Assembly: GCA_014841835.1 (NCBI GenBank)
Contig: JACYUQ010000004.1
Span: 744,001 to 808,000 of the forward strand
Length of the DNA stretch: 64,000 bases
From: Oxalobacteraceae sp. CFBP 13730
GTDB lineage: Bacteria > Pseudomonadota > Gammaproteobacteria > Burkholderiales > Burkholderiaceae_D
Direction: 5' to 3'
Below the pieces are notes generated by a model that saw only the letters and a program-made list of their open reading frames with translations, did not search any database and was not told the DNA's origin. Below are positions 36,899 to 46,203 of the stretch, piece after piece. Positions within the stretch are counted from its first letter, which is position 1; each line of letters begins with the position of its first letter. Position numbers and translations under genes: made by a program.

Positions 36899-37735
36899 TT
36901 ACTGGCGCGCGCCACGCAGATTGGGCGGTTTACCGGTCGAGAAATTGGCGCGCCATGGGTTGATATCCAGACCGCCGCGCCGGGTGTAGCGGGCGTACAC
37001 GGCCAGCTTGGTCGGCTTGCACTGGTGCAACACGTCCATGAAGATGCGCTCGACACATTGCTCGTGAAACTCGTTGTGTTCGCGGAAGCCGATCAGGTAT
37101 TTCAGCAAGCCTTCCTGGTCGATCTGCGGGCCGACATAGCGGATCTGCACGGTGCCCCAGTCCGGCTGACCCGTGACCAGGCAGTTCGACTTGAGCAGGT
37201 GCGATACCAGCGTTTCTTCGACCTGCCCATTCTCGTGGTTTGCGCTGAGCAATTCCGGGGATGGCGAGTAGCCGTCGATCTCGACATCCAGGCGGTCCAG
37301 CAGTACGCCGTCGAGTTCGCCCATCTTGATCGCACCGAACGCGTCGGGGCTGGTCAGCGTGACGTGGACCGGCGCACCGAAGCCGTCCGACAGATCGTCG
37401 CGCAGCAGGGCCAGCAGGGCGTCCGGACCGGCCAGGCGGGTCTGGTTGAACGAGTTCAGATACAGCTTGAACGATTTCGACTCGACGATGTTCGGCGAAT
37501 CGGCCGGGACCGTGATCGTCGCAATCGCCACCTGCGGTTTGCCTCGCATGTTCAGCCACGACAGTTCATAGGCGTTCCAGATGTCGACACCGAAGAACGG
37601 CATGGTACCGGCATCCGCGAACAGGCCGAGCTCATCGCGCTTTTGCTGGCGCGCGATCGGGAATAGCAGCTCGGGCGCGTACTGGCTCTGGTAGGCGGAG
37701 GATTTGCCGAGGGGCGATTGGTCAGGGGTATTCAT
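36899..37735 (-). CDS. queF: NADPH-dependent 7-cyano-7-deazaguanine reductase
   Basis: QueF reduces preQ0 to preQ1 in queuosine synthesis. The 278-residue protein is the long two-domain (YqeF-like plus QueF) form: ESKSFKLYLNSFNQTR is the QueF family signature, and the nucleophilic Cys lies in SNCLVTGQPDWGT, with the catalytic Asp in the same block and HEQCVERIFMD following. The start is 12 bases from the ilvA stop, so it is probably co-transcribed with ilvA. Confidence 0.96.
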   Translation of the reverse strand: MNTPDQSPLGKSSAYQSQYAPELLFPIARQQKRDELGLFADAGTMPFFGVDIWNAYELSWLNMRGKPQVAIATITVPADSPNIVESKSFKLYLNSFNQTRLAGPDALLALLRDDLSDGFGAPVHVTLTSPDAFGAIKMGELDGVLLDRLDVEIDGYSPSPELLSANHENGQVEETLVSHLLKSNCLVTGQPDWGTVQIRYVGPQIDQEGLLKYLIGFREHNEFHEQCVERIFMDVLHQCKPTKLAVYARYTRRGGLDINPWRANFSTGKPPNLRGARQ

Positions 37736-37747
37736 AGGAGTGGGGCG

Positions 37748-39286
37748 TCAGGCGCCCAAAAACAATTTATAGACGGGATTGCTGCTTTCGTCCCAGTAAC
37801 GGTAACCGAGCGACGCCAGGAATTGCCGGAACTCGGCCATTTCGGTCGGCGGCACTTGCAGTCCCACGAGAATGCGCCCCACATCGCCGCCTTGGTTGCG
37901 GTAGTGAAACAGCGAGATATTCCAGTTCGGCGCCATGCTGTCCAGGAAGCGCATCAGCGCGCCCGGCCGGTCAGGGAACTCGAAACGATACAGCAATTCG
38001 TCATGGGCCAGCGAACTCTTGCCGCCCACCAGATGGCGGATATGCAGCTTGGCCAGCTCGTCACCGGTCAGGTCGAGCGTCTTGTAGCCATGCTCTTCGA
38101 ACGTGCGCGCCAGCAGCCCGGACTCGCTGCGGCTGCCCACCTGCACGCCGACGAACACATGCGCTTCGCTGGCATCGCTGATGCGGTAATTGAACTCGGT
38201 CACGTTGCGCGGCCCGACCAGCCCGCAGAAACTGCGGAAGCTGCCGCGTTGCTCCGGTACGGTCACGGCAAACACCGCTTCGCGCGATTCGCCCAGCTCG
38301 GCGCGCTCGGCAACGAAGCGCAGGCGGTCGAAGTTCATGTTGGCGCCGCACGCGACGGCCACCAGCGTTTCACCCTTGACCGGTTCGCGGTCCATCTGCG
38401 AGCGTTCGATATACGCCTTGGCGCCGGCGATGGCCAGCGCGCCGGCCGGCTCGAGAATGCTGCGCGTGTCCTGGAACACGTCCTGGATCGCGGCGCAGAT
38501 CGCATCGGTGTCGACCAGGATGATCTCGTCGACCACCTTCTGCGCGACGCGGAAGGTTTCTTCGCCCACCAGGCGCACAGCGGTGCCGTCGGAGAACAGG
38601 CCGACGTCGTTCAGCGTCACGCGGTGCCCGGCCTTCAGGCTGCGCGCCATCGCGTCCGAATCGAGCGTCTGCACGCCGATGATCTTGATGTCGGGGCGAA
38701 TTTCCTTGACATAGGCGCCGATGCCCGCGATCAGGCCGCCGCCGCCGATGGCGACGAAGATCGCGTGAATCGGGCCGGAATGCTGGCGCAGGATTTCCAT
38801 GCCGATCGTGCCCTGGCCGGCGATCACGTCCGGATCGTCGAACGGGTGCACGAAGGTCATGCGCTGTTCTTTTTCGAGCAGCAGGGCGTGGTTGTAGGCG
38901 TCGGTGTAAGAGTCGCCATGCAGCACGATCTCGACGCTGGCGCCGCCACGCGCCTTGACGGCGTCGATCTTCACGCCCGGCGTGGTCGTGGGCATCACGA
39001 TCAGCGCGCGGCAGCCGAGGCGGCAGGCCGACAGGGCCACGCCCTGGGCGTGGTTGCCGGCCGACGCGCAGATCACGCCGCGGGCGCGCTGCTCGGGCGT
39101 CAGGTTGGCCATCTTGTTGTAGGCGCCGCGCAGCTTGAAGCTGAACACGCTCTGCATGTCTTCGCGCTTGAAATAGATGCGGTTGCCCATGCGCGCGGAC
39201 AGCGTGGGGGCCAGATCGAGCGGCGTTTGTTCGGCAACGTCGTAGACGCGCGCGGTCAGGATTTTTTTGAGATAGTCGGTAGTCAT
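37748..39286 (-). CDS. ilvA: Biosynthetic threonine ammonia-lyase
   Basis: IlvA deaminates threonine to 2-oxobutanoate, the first step to isoleucine. The 512-residue protein has the PLP lysine in FSFKLRGAYNKM, the glycine loop AIGGGGLIAG, and two C-terminal ACT-like regulatory domains (about 330-512; FPDRPGALMRFLDSM), so feedback inhibition by isoleucine is expected. I start at MTTDYLKK (39286). It is divergent from yqaA and upstream of queF. Confidence 0.96.
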   Translation of the reverse strand: MTTDYLKKILTARVYDVAEQTPLDLAPTLSARMGNRIYFKREDMQSVFSFKLRGAYNKMANLTPEQRARGVICASAGNHAQGVALSACRLGCRALIVMPTTTPGVKIDAVKARGGASVEIVLHGDSYTDAYNHALLLEKEQRMTFVHPFDDPDVIAGQGTIGMEILRQHSGPIHAIFVAIGGGGLIAGIGAYVKEIRPDIKIIGVQTLDSDAMARSLKAGHRVTLNDVGLFSDGTAVRLVGEETFRVAQKVVDEIILVDTDAICAAIQDVFQDTRSILEPAGALAIAGAKAYIERSQMDREPVKGETLVAVACGANMNFDRLRFVAERAELGESREAVFAVTVPEQRGSFRSFCGLVGPRNVTEFNYRISDASEAHVFVGVQVGSRSESGLLARTFEEHGYKTLDLTGDELAKLHIRHLVGGKSSLAHDELLYRFEFPDRPGALMRFLDSMAPNWNISLFHYRNQGGDVGRILVGLQVPPTEMAEFRQFLASLGYRYWDESSNPVYKLFLGA

Positions 39287-39413
39287 GGTCGAAACACAAG
39301 GGTCAGGCCAATGGAGCTGGCGGGACGGACGACGCAAACTGTTCCGCTAGGGTGGGTGACCGTGGCGCGCAGTACGATACGGCACGCTGGGTGACAGGCG
39401 ATCGTATCGTGTC

Positions 39414-39441
39414 GTGACGAAAGTACTGGACCATTATAATG
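39414..39441 (+). promoter_or_regulatory. Candidate promoter of the yqaA gene
   Basis: TATAAT at 39436-39441 with GTGACG at 39414-39419 (16-base spacing, weak -35). The ATG of yqaA is 28 bases downstream. Confidence 0.4.
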
Positions 39442-39469
39442 GACGCCTATTTCCCTCGCCTAAGCTCGC

Positions 39470-39973
39470 ATGATCGAAACTGCTGTTCAATGGCTGCTTG
39501 ACCTCGTTGCGGCGCCGACTGTCGGGCTGGCCTCCGTCTTCATCATCAGTTTTATTTCCGCTACGCTGCTGCCGCTCGGTTCCGAGCCGGCCGTGTTTGC
39601 GGTGATCAAGGCCAATCCCGCGCTGTTCTGGCCGGCGATCCTGGTCGCGACCCTGGGCAATACGCTGGGCGGCGCGGTCGATTACTTCCTCGGCTACCGC
39701 GCCAAGGTGGCGTTTGCGAAAGAGCGCCAGAGCCGCTGGTTTGGCTGGCTCAAGCGTTATGGCGCCAAGACGATGCTGCTGTCGTGGCTGCCAGGTGTGG
39801 GCGATCCGTTGTGCACACTGGCCGGCTGGCTGCACCTGCCGTTCTGGCCGAGCCTGATGTATATGGCGATCGGCAAGTTTGCGCGCTATCTGACCATGAC
39901 GATCGCGCTGCTGTACGTGCCGGACAGTTTCTGGAAATCGCTCGGCGACATGCTGACGCGCATTACCGGCTAG
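39470..39973 (+). CDS. YqaA family membrane protein (VTT/DedA-like)
   Basis: A 167-residue inner-membrane protein with three to four hydrophobic segments. The pattern ISFISATLLPLGSEPAVFAVI, LGNTLGGAVDYFLGY and SWLPGVGDPLCTLAGWL matches the small YqaA branch of the SNARE-associated/VTT family, whose larger members (DedA) move undecaprenyl phosphate or other lipids across the membrane. The exact role of YqaA proteins is not known. The downstream DUF1272 gene is 16 bases away and probably co-transcribed. Confidence 0.85.
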   Translation: MIETAVQWLLDLVAAPTVGLASVFIISFISATLLPLGSEPAVFAVIKANPALFWPAILVATLGNTLGGAVDYFLGYRAKVAFAKERQSRWFGWLKRYGAKTMLLSWLPGVGDPLCTLAGWLHLPFWPSLMYMAIGKFARYLTMTIALLYVPDSFWKSLGDMLTRITG

Positions 39974-39989
39974 ACCGAAGGAGTTTGCC

Positions 39990-40298
39990 ATGCTTGAACT
40001 GCGTCCCACCTGCGAACACTGCAATGTCGCGCTGCCACCGGCATCGGAACAGGCCCGCATCTGCTCGTACGAATGCACGTTTTGCGCCACCTGCGTCGAT
40101 ACCGTCTTGCTGAACGTGTGCCCGAACTGCGGTGGCGGTTTCGTGCCACGGCCCATCCGGCCGGCGCAGGATCGCAAGGATGGCAATTATCTGGCCAACG
40201 ACCCGGCCGGCACGGCCGTAAAACACCGTCCCGTCGATCCGGCCGCGCACGCCGCGTTCGCCGCGCCGCTGACGGACATCCCGCCGGCGCAGCGCTGA
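39990..40298 (+). CDS. DUF1272 zinc-ribbon-like protein
   Basis: A 102-residue protein. The first 55 residues match DUF1272: MLELRPTCEHCNVALPP, CSYECTFCATCVDTVLLNVCPNCGG, with eight cysteines in four CxxC-like pairs, so two zinc sites are likely. The C-terminal 45 residues are Pro/Ala-rich. AAGGAG lies just before the ATG. Function unknown. Confidence 0.8.
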   Translation: MLELRPTCEHCNVALPPASEQARICSYECTFCATCVDTVLLNVCPNCGGGFVPRPIRPAQDRKDGNYLANDPAGTAVKHRPVDPAAHAAFAAPLTDIPPAQR

Positions 40299-40329
40299 GC
40301 GCCGCCGCCATCAACCCAAGGACTCCGGC

Positions 40330-40902
40330 ATGACCGACCGCGTTCCCGTACCCCTGGCCAAAGCCTACCGCCTGATGAACCACGGGCCGACGGTTCTGGT
40401 ATCCACGCGCCACGGCGACGCCCTCAACGTGATGGCGGCCGCCTGGTCGATGCCGCTCGACTTCGATCCGCCCAAGGTGGCGGTGGTGATCGACAAGAAC
40501 ACACTTACCCGCAGCATGATCGAGGCGTCCGGCGAGTTCGCGCTGAACATCCCATCGCGCGAGCTGGCGCGCCTGACCCTGCAGGTGGGTTCCACGTCGG
40601 GCCGCGAGGTGGACAAGTTCGCGGCTTTCAATGCGGGCGCCTGGACCGGCGAACAGGTCGGTGCGCCGCTTCTCGACGGCTGCCTGGCCTGGCTCGAGTG
40701 CCGCGTACTGCCCGAACCGCATATCCAGGACACGTATGACCTGTTCCTGGGCGAAGTCGTGGCGGCCTGGGCCGACCCGGCGGTATTTGCCGACGGGCAC
40801 TGGAATATGGCTGCGGGTGGCAAGAAAAGCATTCATTACGTGGCCGGCGGCCATTTCTTCGAGACCGGCGAGGCGTTCGAGGTGCCGGACAGTCCAAGAT
40901 AG
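40330..40902 (+). CDS. Flavin reductase-like FMN-binding protein
   Basis: A 190-residue protein of the flavin-reductase-like split-barrel family. GPTVLVSTRHGDALNVMAAAW, VVIDKNTLTRSMIEASGEFALN and TSGREVDKFAAF are the FMN-binding segments. It could supply reduced flavin to a monooxygenase or act on its own; no partner gene is adjacent. It follows the DUF1272 gene by 31 bases. Confidence 0.85.
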   Translation: MTDRVPVPLAKAYRLMNHGPTVLVSTRHGDALNVMAAAWSMPLDFDPPKVAVVIDKNTLTRSMIEASGEFALNIPSRELARLTLQVGSTSGREVDKFAAFNAGAWTGEQVGAPLLDGCLAWLECRVLPEPHIQDTYDLFLGEVVAAWADPAVFADGHWNMAAGGKKSIHYVAGGHFFETGEAFEVPDSPR

Positions 40903-41121
40903 CGGTGCAAACCAGGCCGGACGAGATATGCCATTCCCATCGTCCAGGTTGATAAATACTGTGCGGCCGGGTCTGTGGGTAAATAATGTTTGCATATCCC
41001 ACACAGGATGAATATTTTGTTGCGTCGCGCGCAACGGCGGACGGGGCCGCCCCAAGCGTGGTGCAACGCAATACGATAGAATGAACGTCCTTCGGGCCTG
41101 TCCGACTGTCGACGAGTATTC

Positions 41122-44100
41122 ATGAACGCCCCCGCACACATCCATACCCTGCTAGCCGATAACGCCCCCGCGCGCCTGCGCGAGATTCCGTACAACTACA
41201 CCTCGTTCTCGGACCGCGAAATCGTGATCCGGCTGCTCGGTGAGTCGTCGTGGGAGTTGCTGGGCAGCTTGCGCGGCGCCCGCCAGACTGGCCGCTCCGC
41301 GCGTATGCTCTACGAGGTGCTGGGCGACATCTGGGTCGTGCGGCGCAATCCTTACCTGCAGGACGACATGCTGGACAACCCGAAGCGCCGGGCCAACCTG
41401 ATCGAGGCGCTGCACCACCGCCTGGCCGAAGTCGACAAGCGCCGCACCACGGTCGACGCGCAGGATGACGGCGACCCGGCTGTGGTCGCAGCGCGCAGCA
41501 GCGCCGTCGAGCAGTTGCTGGCGGCCGCGCGTCGCGCGGTCGACGACTTCGGCCGCGAATTTTCCGAGACCTACGACCTGCGCAAGCGCGCGCTGAAGGT
41601 GCTGGGCGCGTACACCGACAAGCGCAATATCCGCTTCGACGGCATGCACCGCATCTCGCACGTGACCGACGCCACCGACTGGCGCGTCGAATATCCGTTC
41701 CTGGTGCTGGTGCCGGATACCGAAGACGAGATGGCCGGCCTGGTCAAGGGCTGCATCGAGCTCGGTCTGACCATCATCCCGCGCGGCGGTGGTACCGGCT
41801 ACACGGGCGGCGCGATTCCGCTCACGCCCATGTCGGCCGTGATCAACACCGAAAAACTGATCGGCATCGGCGAGGTCGAAATGACCGCCATGCCGGGCCT
41901 GGACCGCGAGTACGCGACCATCCACACCTATGCGGGCGTGGTCACGCAGCGCGTGTCGCAGGCGGCCGAGAAGGCCGGCTTCGTGTTCGCGGTCGATCCA
42001 ACGTCGGCGCACGCATCCTGCGTGGGCGGCAATATCGCAATGAACGCGGGCGGCAAGAAGGCCGTGTTGTGGGGCACTGCGCTCGACAACCTAGCCTCAT
42101 GGCGCATGGTCGACCCCAATGGCGACTGGCTCGATGTCACACGCATTGCCCACAATCTGGGCAAGATCCACGATGCGCCGCAGGCCGAGTTTCTGCTCGA
42201 ATGGACGCATCCGTCGGTCAGGGGCGCACCGAAAGGCGCGCCGTTTCGCACCGAGACCTTGATCATCGACGGCAAGCGCTTTCGCAAGGAAGGCCTGGGC
42301 AAGGACGTTACCGACAAATTTCTCTCCGGCCTGCCGGGCATCCAGAAAGAGGGCACCGATGGCCTGATCACGTCGGGCCGCTGGATCCTGCACAAGATGC
42401 CGAAGTTCACGCGCACCGTGGCCCTCGAATTCTTTGGCCAGGCGCGCGACGCGATTCCGTCGATCGTCGAGATCACGAATTACCTCAACGGCTTGCCGAA
42501 GAACGGCGACGCGGCGTTTTCTACGCTGCGCCTGGCGGGCCTGGAGCACCTGGACGAGCGCTATCTGCGCGCGGTCGGTTACGCCACCAAATCCAAGCGC
42601 GGCGTGCTGCCGAAGATGGCGCTGTTCGGCGACATCGTGGGCGACGACGAAAACGCGGTGGCGCTGGCTGCGTCCGAAGTCGTGCGCATCGCGAACACCC
42701 GCGTGGGCGAAGGCTTCGTTGCCGTCAGCCCCGAAGCGCGCAAGAAGTTCTGGCTCGACCGCGCCCGCACGGCGGCCATCGCGCGCCACACCAACGCCTT
42801 CAAGATCAACGAAGACGTGGTCATTCCGCTGCCGCGCATGGGCGAATACACCGATGGCATCGAGCGCATCAACGTCGAGCTGTCGATCAAGAACAAGCTG
42901 CAGCTGGCCGACGGCCTGCGCGACTACCTGGCGAGCGACCATCTCCCGCTGGCCAAGAGCGATGACGCCAGCAGCGGCGAAGGCGTCGAGCGCGACGAGA
43001 TCATGGGCGACCGCCCGCTGCAGGCGCGCGCGCTGGTCGACCTGGTGACCAAGCGCTGGAGCTTCATCCTGGCCAATCTGGATGCGCCGCTGGTCGACGT
43101 GCGAGAGCAGCTCGAATCGCTTGGGCTCGACCATCTGTCGGCCGCTTTCGATGCGCGCCTGGCGATCCAGCCCGATGCGCGCCTGTTCGATGCGGTGCAG
43201 GACCACACGGTGCGCATCTCGTGGAAAGCCGAGCTGCGCGCGCCGCTGCGCCAGATCTTCAACGGCAGCGCCTACACCTGCATCCTCGACGAGAGCACCG
43301 CGATCCACAAACGCATCCTGCGCTCGCGCGTGTTCGTCGCACTGCACATGCACGCCGGCGACGGCAACGTCCACACCAATCTCCCGGTGAACTCGGACGA
43401 CTACGACATGCTGCAGGATGCGCACAAGGCGGTCGAGCGCATCATGAAGCTGGCGCGCTCGCTCGACGGCGTGATCTCGGGCGAACACGGGATCGGCATC
43501 ACCAAGCTCGAATTCCTGAAGGACGAAGAAATCCAGGAATTCCGCGACTATAAGATCCGCGTCGATCCGGAAGGGCGCTTCAACAAGGGCAAGCTGCTCA
43601 ATCTGGAAGGTGCCCACGCCGACCTGCGCAACGCCTACACGCCGTCGTTCGGCCTGATGGGCCACGAGTCGCTGATCATGCAGCAAAGCGATATCGGCGA
43701 GATCGCCCACAGCATCAAGGACTGCCTGCGCTGCGGCAAGTGCAAGCCCGTCTGCACGACCCACGTGCCGCAGGCGAACCTGCTGTATTCGCCGCGCGAC
43801 AAGATCCTGGCCACGTCGGCGCTGATCGAAGCGTTCCTGTACGAAGAGCAGACCCGCCGCGGCGTCTCGATCCGGCACTGGGAAGAATTCGAGGACGTCT
43901 CGGACCACTGCACCGTGTGCCACAAGTGCGTCACGCCATGCCCGGTGAATATCGACTTCGGCGACGTGTCGATGAACATGCGCAATCTGCTGCGCAAGAT
44001 GGACAAGCGCAGCTTCAAGCCGGCTAACCGCGCGGCGATGTTCTTCCTGAACGCGACCGATCCGACCACCATCAATGCGACGCGCAAGGTGATGGTCGAT

Positions 44101-45135
44101 TTTGGCTTCAAGGCGCAGCGCTTCGGTAACCGCATGCTCAAGGGCTTTGCCAAGCCGCAGCTGGCCGCGCCCGCGCCAACGACCGGCAAGGCGCCCGTGC
44201 GCGAGCAGGTCATCCACTTCATCAACAAGAAGATGCCGGGGAACCTGCCGAAGAAAACGGCGCGCGCGCTGCTCGATATCGAAGACGACAAGATCGTCCC
44301 GATCATCCGCAATCCCAAGAAGACCAATGCCGATACCGAGGCCGTGTTCTACTTCCCGGGCTGCGGATCCGAGCGCCTGTTCTCGCAGGTGGGCCTGGCC
44401 ACGCAGGCGATGCTGTGGGAAGTGGGCGTGCAGACCGTGCTGCCACCGGGTTACCTGTGCTGCGGTTATCCGCAGCGCGGCGCCGGCCAGTTTGACAAGG
44501 CCGAGAAGATGGTAACGGACAACCGCGTGCTGTTCCACCGGATGGCCAACACGCTCAACTACCTGGATATCAAGACGGTGCTCGTCTCGTGCGGCACCTG
44601 CTACGACCAGCTGGCGACGTACCAGTTCGAGAAGATCTTCCCGGGCTGCCGCATCATGGACATCCATGAATACCTGTTAGAGAAGGGCGTCAAGCTCGAA
44701 GGCGTGAACGGCACGCGCTACATGTACCACGAGCCGTGCCACACGCCGATGAAGCTGCAGGATTCGATCAAGACGGTCAATGCGCTGGTGTCGACGGTGG
44801 ACAACGTGAAGATCGAGAAGAACGACCGCTGCTGCGGCGAGTCGGGCACGTTTGCCGTCTCGCGGCCGGACATCGCAACCCAGGTCCGCTCGCGCAAGGA
44901 AGGCGAGATGGTCAAGGGCGCCGACAAGCTGCGCGAAGACGGCTTCAAGGGTGACGTCAAGATCCTGACCAGCTGCCCATCGTGCCTGCAGGGTCTGAGC
45001 CGTTATAACGACGATTCGGGCACCACGGCCGACTACATCGTCGTCGAAATCGCCAAGCATCTGCTGGGCGAGAACTGGCTGCCCGAGTACGTTGCACGCG
45101 CCAATGCGGGCGGCATCGAGCGGGTGCTGGTATGA
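41122..45135 (+). CDS. DUF3683-type FAD/Fe-S oxidoreductase (D-lactate/glycolate dehydrogenase-like)
   Basis: A 1337-residue fusion. Residues 1-190 form the DUF3683 region; about 190-430 the FAD_binding_4 domain (IIPRGGGTGYTGGAIPLT; GGNIAMNAGGKKAVLWG); about 430-830 the FAD oxidase C-terminal domain (LHMHAGDGNVHTNLPV; GEHGIGITK). Residues 870-960 carry a two-cluster 4Fe-4S module (CLRCGKCKPVC; CTVCHKCVTPCPVN), and 1070-1320 two CCG domains (FPGCGSERLF, CCGYPQRGAGQ; HEPCHTPM, RCCGESGTF). This joins GlcD-like and GlcF-like subunits in one chain, suggesting a 2-hydroxyacid dehydrogenase feeding electrons to the quinone pool. The substrate cannot be read from sequence. The stop overlaps the HIT gene (ATGA). 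Confidence 0.9.
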   Translation: MNAPAHIHTLLADNAPARLREIPYNYTSFSDREIVIRLLGESSWELLGSLRGARQTGRSARMLYEVLGDIWVVRRNPYLQDDMLDNPKRRANLIEALHHRLAEVDKRRTTVDAQDDGDPAVVAARSSAVEQLLAAARRAVDDFGREFSETYDLRKRALKVLGAYTDKRNIRFDGMHRISHVTDATDWRVEYPFLVLVPDTEDEMAGLVKGCIELGLTIIPRGGGTGYTGGAIPLTPMSAVINTEKLIGIGEVEMTAMPGLDREYATIHTYAGVVTQRVSQAAEKAGFVFAVDPTSAHASCVGGNIAMNAGGKKAVLWGTALDNLASWRMVDPNGDWLDVTRIAHNLGKIHDAPQAEFLLEWTHPSVRGAPKGAPFRTETLIIDGKRFRKEGLGKDVTDKFLSGLPGIQKEGTDGLITSGRWILHKMPKFTRTVALEFFGQARDAIPSIVEITNYLNGLPKNGDAAFSTLRLAGLEHLDERYLRAVGYATKSKRGVLPKMALFGDIVGDDENAVALAASEVVRIANTRVGEGFVAVSPEARKKFWLDRARTAAIARHTNAFKINEDVVIPLPRMGEYTDGIERINVELSIKNKLQLADGLRDYLASDHLPLAKSDDASSGEGVERDEIMGDRPLQARALVDLVTKRWSFILANLDAPLVDVREQLESLGLDHLSAAFDARLAIQPDARLFDAVQDHTVRISWKAELRAPLRQIFNGSAYTCILDESTAIHKRILRSRVFVALHMHAGDGNVHTNLPVNSDDYDMLQDAHKAVERIMKLARSLDGVISGEHGIGITKLEFLKDEEIQEFRDYKIRVDPEGRFNKGKLLNLEGAHADLRNAYTPSFGLMGHESLIMQQSDIGEIAHSIKDCLRCGKCKPVCTTHVPQANLLYSPRDKILATSALIEAFLYEEQTRRGVSIRHWEEFEDVSDHCTVCHKCVTPCPVNIDFGDVSMNMRNLLRKMDKRSFKPANRAAMFFLNATDPTTINATRKVMVDFGFKAQRFGNRMLKGFAKPQLAAPAPTTGKAPVREQVIHFINKKMPGNLPKKTARALLDIEDDKIVPIIRNPKKTNADTEAVFYFPGCGSERLFSQVGLATQAMLWEVGVQTVLPPGYLCCGYPQRGAGQFDKAEKMVTDNRVLFHRMANTLNYLDIKTVLVSCGTCYDQLATYQFEKIFPGCRIMDIHEYLLEKGVKLEGVNGTRYMYHEPCHTPMKLQDSIKTVNALVSTVDNVKIEKNDRCCGESGTFAVSRPDIATQVRSRKEGEMVKGADKLREDGFKGDVKILTSCPSCLQGLSRYNDDSGTTADYIVVEIAKHLLGENWLPEYVARANAGGIERVLV

Positions 45136-45563
45136 CGGCGCTGCGCGAACCGGGTTGCGAGCTGTGCGACCTGTCGCTGCCCACCGCCTGGGCCGGCGAG
45201 AAGTTCAGCATCATCGTCGTCGATGACGCCAGCTATCCCGGCTTTTGTCGCGTGATCTGGCACGATCATGTGCGTGAGATGAGCGACCTGTCGATGGACG
45301 ACCGCTTCTTGATCAACGACGCCGTGTTCCAGGTGGAGACGGCGGTGCGCGAGGTGATGCAGCCATTGAAGGTCAATGTGGCCAGCCTCGGCAACGTGGT
45401 GCCGCACCTGCACTGGCACATCATCCCGCGCTATGCCGACGATGCGCATTTCCCGGCGCCCGTGTGGGCGCAGGCAGTGCGTGCGACGGAACCTGCTATC
45501 CTCGCGGCGCGTCGTGCGCTGCACGACCAATTGGGCGCTGCCATCGCGCGCCGTTTTTCCTGA
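45132..45563 (+). CDS. HIT family protein
   Basis: A 143-residue histidine-triad nucleotide-binding protein. The active-site motif is PHLHWHIIPRY, and the N-terminal CELCDL pair could bind zinc. HIT proteins hydrolyse nucleoside phosphoramidates or dinucleotides. It overlaps the 3' end of the FAD/Fe-S gene by four bases, so the two are translationally coupled, and precedes the DUF971 gene by 13 bases. Confidence 0.9.
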   Translation: MTALREPGCELCDLSLPTAWAGEKFSIIVVDDASYPGFCRVIWHDHVREMSDLSMDDRFLINDAVFQVETAVREVMQPLKVNVASLGNVVPHLHWHIIPRYADDAHFPAPVWAQAVRATEPAILAARRALHDQLGAAIARRFS

Positions 45564-45576
45564 TATAGAGAGTCCC

Positions 45577-46011
45577 ATGCCACATCCAACCGAATTGACT
45601 GTCCACCAGAAATCGCGCGTGCTCGACGTCGCCTACGACGACGGCAGCGCCTTTTCGCTCCCGTTCGAATACCTGCGCGTGTATTCGCCATCGGCCGAAG
45701 TGAAGGGCCACGGCCCGGGCCAGGAAGTACTGCAACTTGGCAAGCGCGAAGTCGGCATCGCCGACGTCGAACAGGTCGGCAACTACGCAATCAAGCCAAC
45801 CTTCTCGGACGGCCACGATTCCGGCATCTTCAGCTGGGATTATCTGTATGAGCTGGGCCGCAGCCAGGAATCGCTGTGGAAGCAGTATGTGGCGCGCCTG
45901 CAGGCGGCTGGCTACGATGAAGAGAGTGGTCGCGCGCCTGGCATCCAGCTGGCTGCAGCGCCGAAGAAATCCGGCGGCGGCGGTTGCGGTTCGGGCAGCT
46001 GCGGCTGCTGA
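45577..46011 (+). CDS. DUF971 (gamma-butyrobetaine hydroxylase-like N-terminal) protein
   Basis: A 144-residue protein. Residues 1-110 match DUF971: LTVHQKSRVLDVAYDDGSAFSLPFEYLRVYSPSAE, YAIKPTFSDGHDSGIFSWDYLYELG. Similar domains lie at the N-terminus of gamma-butyrobetaine hydroxylase and in Fe-S/Mrp-associated proteins. The tail is Gly/Cys-rich (GGGGCGSGSCGC), a possible metal site. I start at ATG 45577; the longest frame begins inside the HIT gene. In relatives ubiE is expected next; here an 9-kb island follows. Confidence 0.88.
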   Translation: MPHPTELTVHQKSRVLDVAYDDGSAFSLPFEYLRVYSPSAEVKGHGPGQEVLQLGKREVGIADVEQVGNYAIKPTFSDGHDSGIFSWDYLYELGRSQESLWKQYVARLQAAGYDEESGRAPGIQLAAAPKKSGGGGCGSGSCGC

Positions 46012-46074
46012 TTGCGGCCGCTGACTGGCTGTCGGACTGACTCACAGCGGGACCGATGTAACACAAGGTAAGTA

Positions 46075-46089
46075 ACAGTAATATACTGT
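46075..46089. promoter_or_regulatory. Inverted repeat upstream of the PEP-CTERM gene (possible activator site)
   Basis: ACAGTA-ATA-TACTGT is a perfect 6-3-6 inverted repeat, centred about 73 bases upstream of the -24 element at 46155. That distance fits an upstream activator site for a sigma-54 enhancer-binding protein. The link to the island's activator is inference. Confidence 0.4.
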
Positions 46090-46154
46090 CGATAACAATT
46101 ACGTTTCCGCAAAGATTTATTGCCAAGTAGTTGTTTGATATAGGTTTTTTCCGG

Positions 46155-46170
46155 TGGCATGGTTAGTGCT
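46155..46170 (+). promoter_or_regulatory. Sigma-54 (-24/-12) promoter of the PEP-CTERM gene
   Basis: TGGCATG-GTTA-GTGCT has the invariant GG (46156-46157) and GC (46168-46169) exactly 10 bases apart and differs from the consensus TGGCACG-N4-TTGCW at two positions. Transcription would start near 46181, 23 bases before ATG 46204. The same variant occurs at 53063-53078. Confidence 0.7.
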
Positions 46171-46203
46171 AATCACAAAGTCTCAACCCACCGGAGACCT
46201 ATT

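Noticed and set aside
45376..45576. Longer start of the DUF971 gene within the HIT gene
   Set aside because: The extra residues are Arg/Cys/Ser-rich readings of HIT codons in another frame; ATG 45577 starts the conserved domain.
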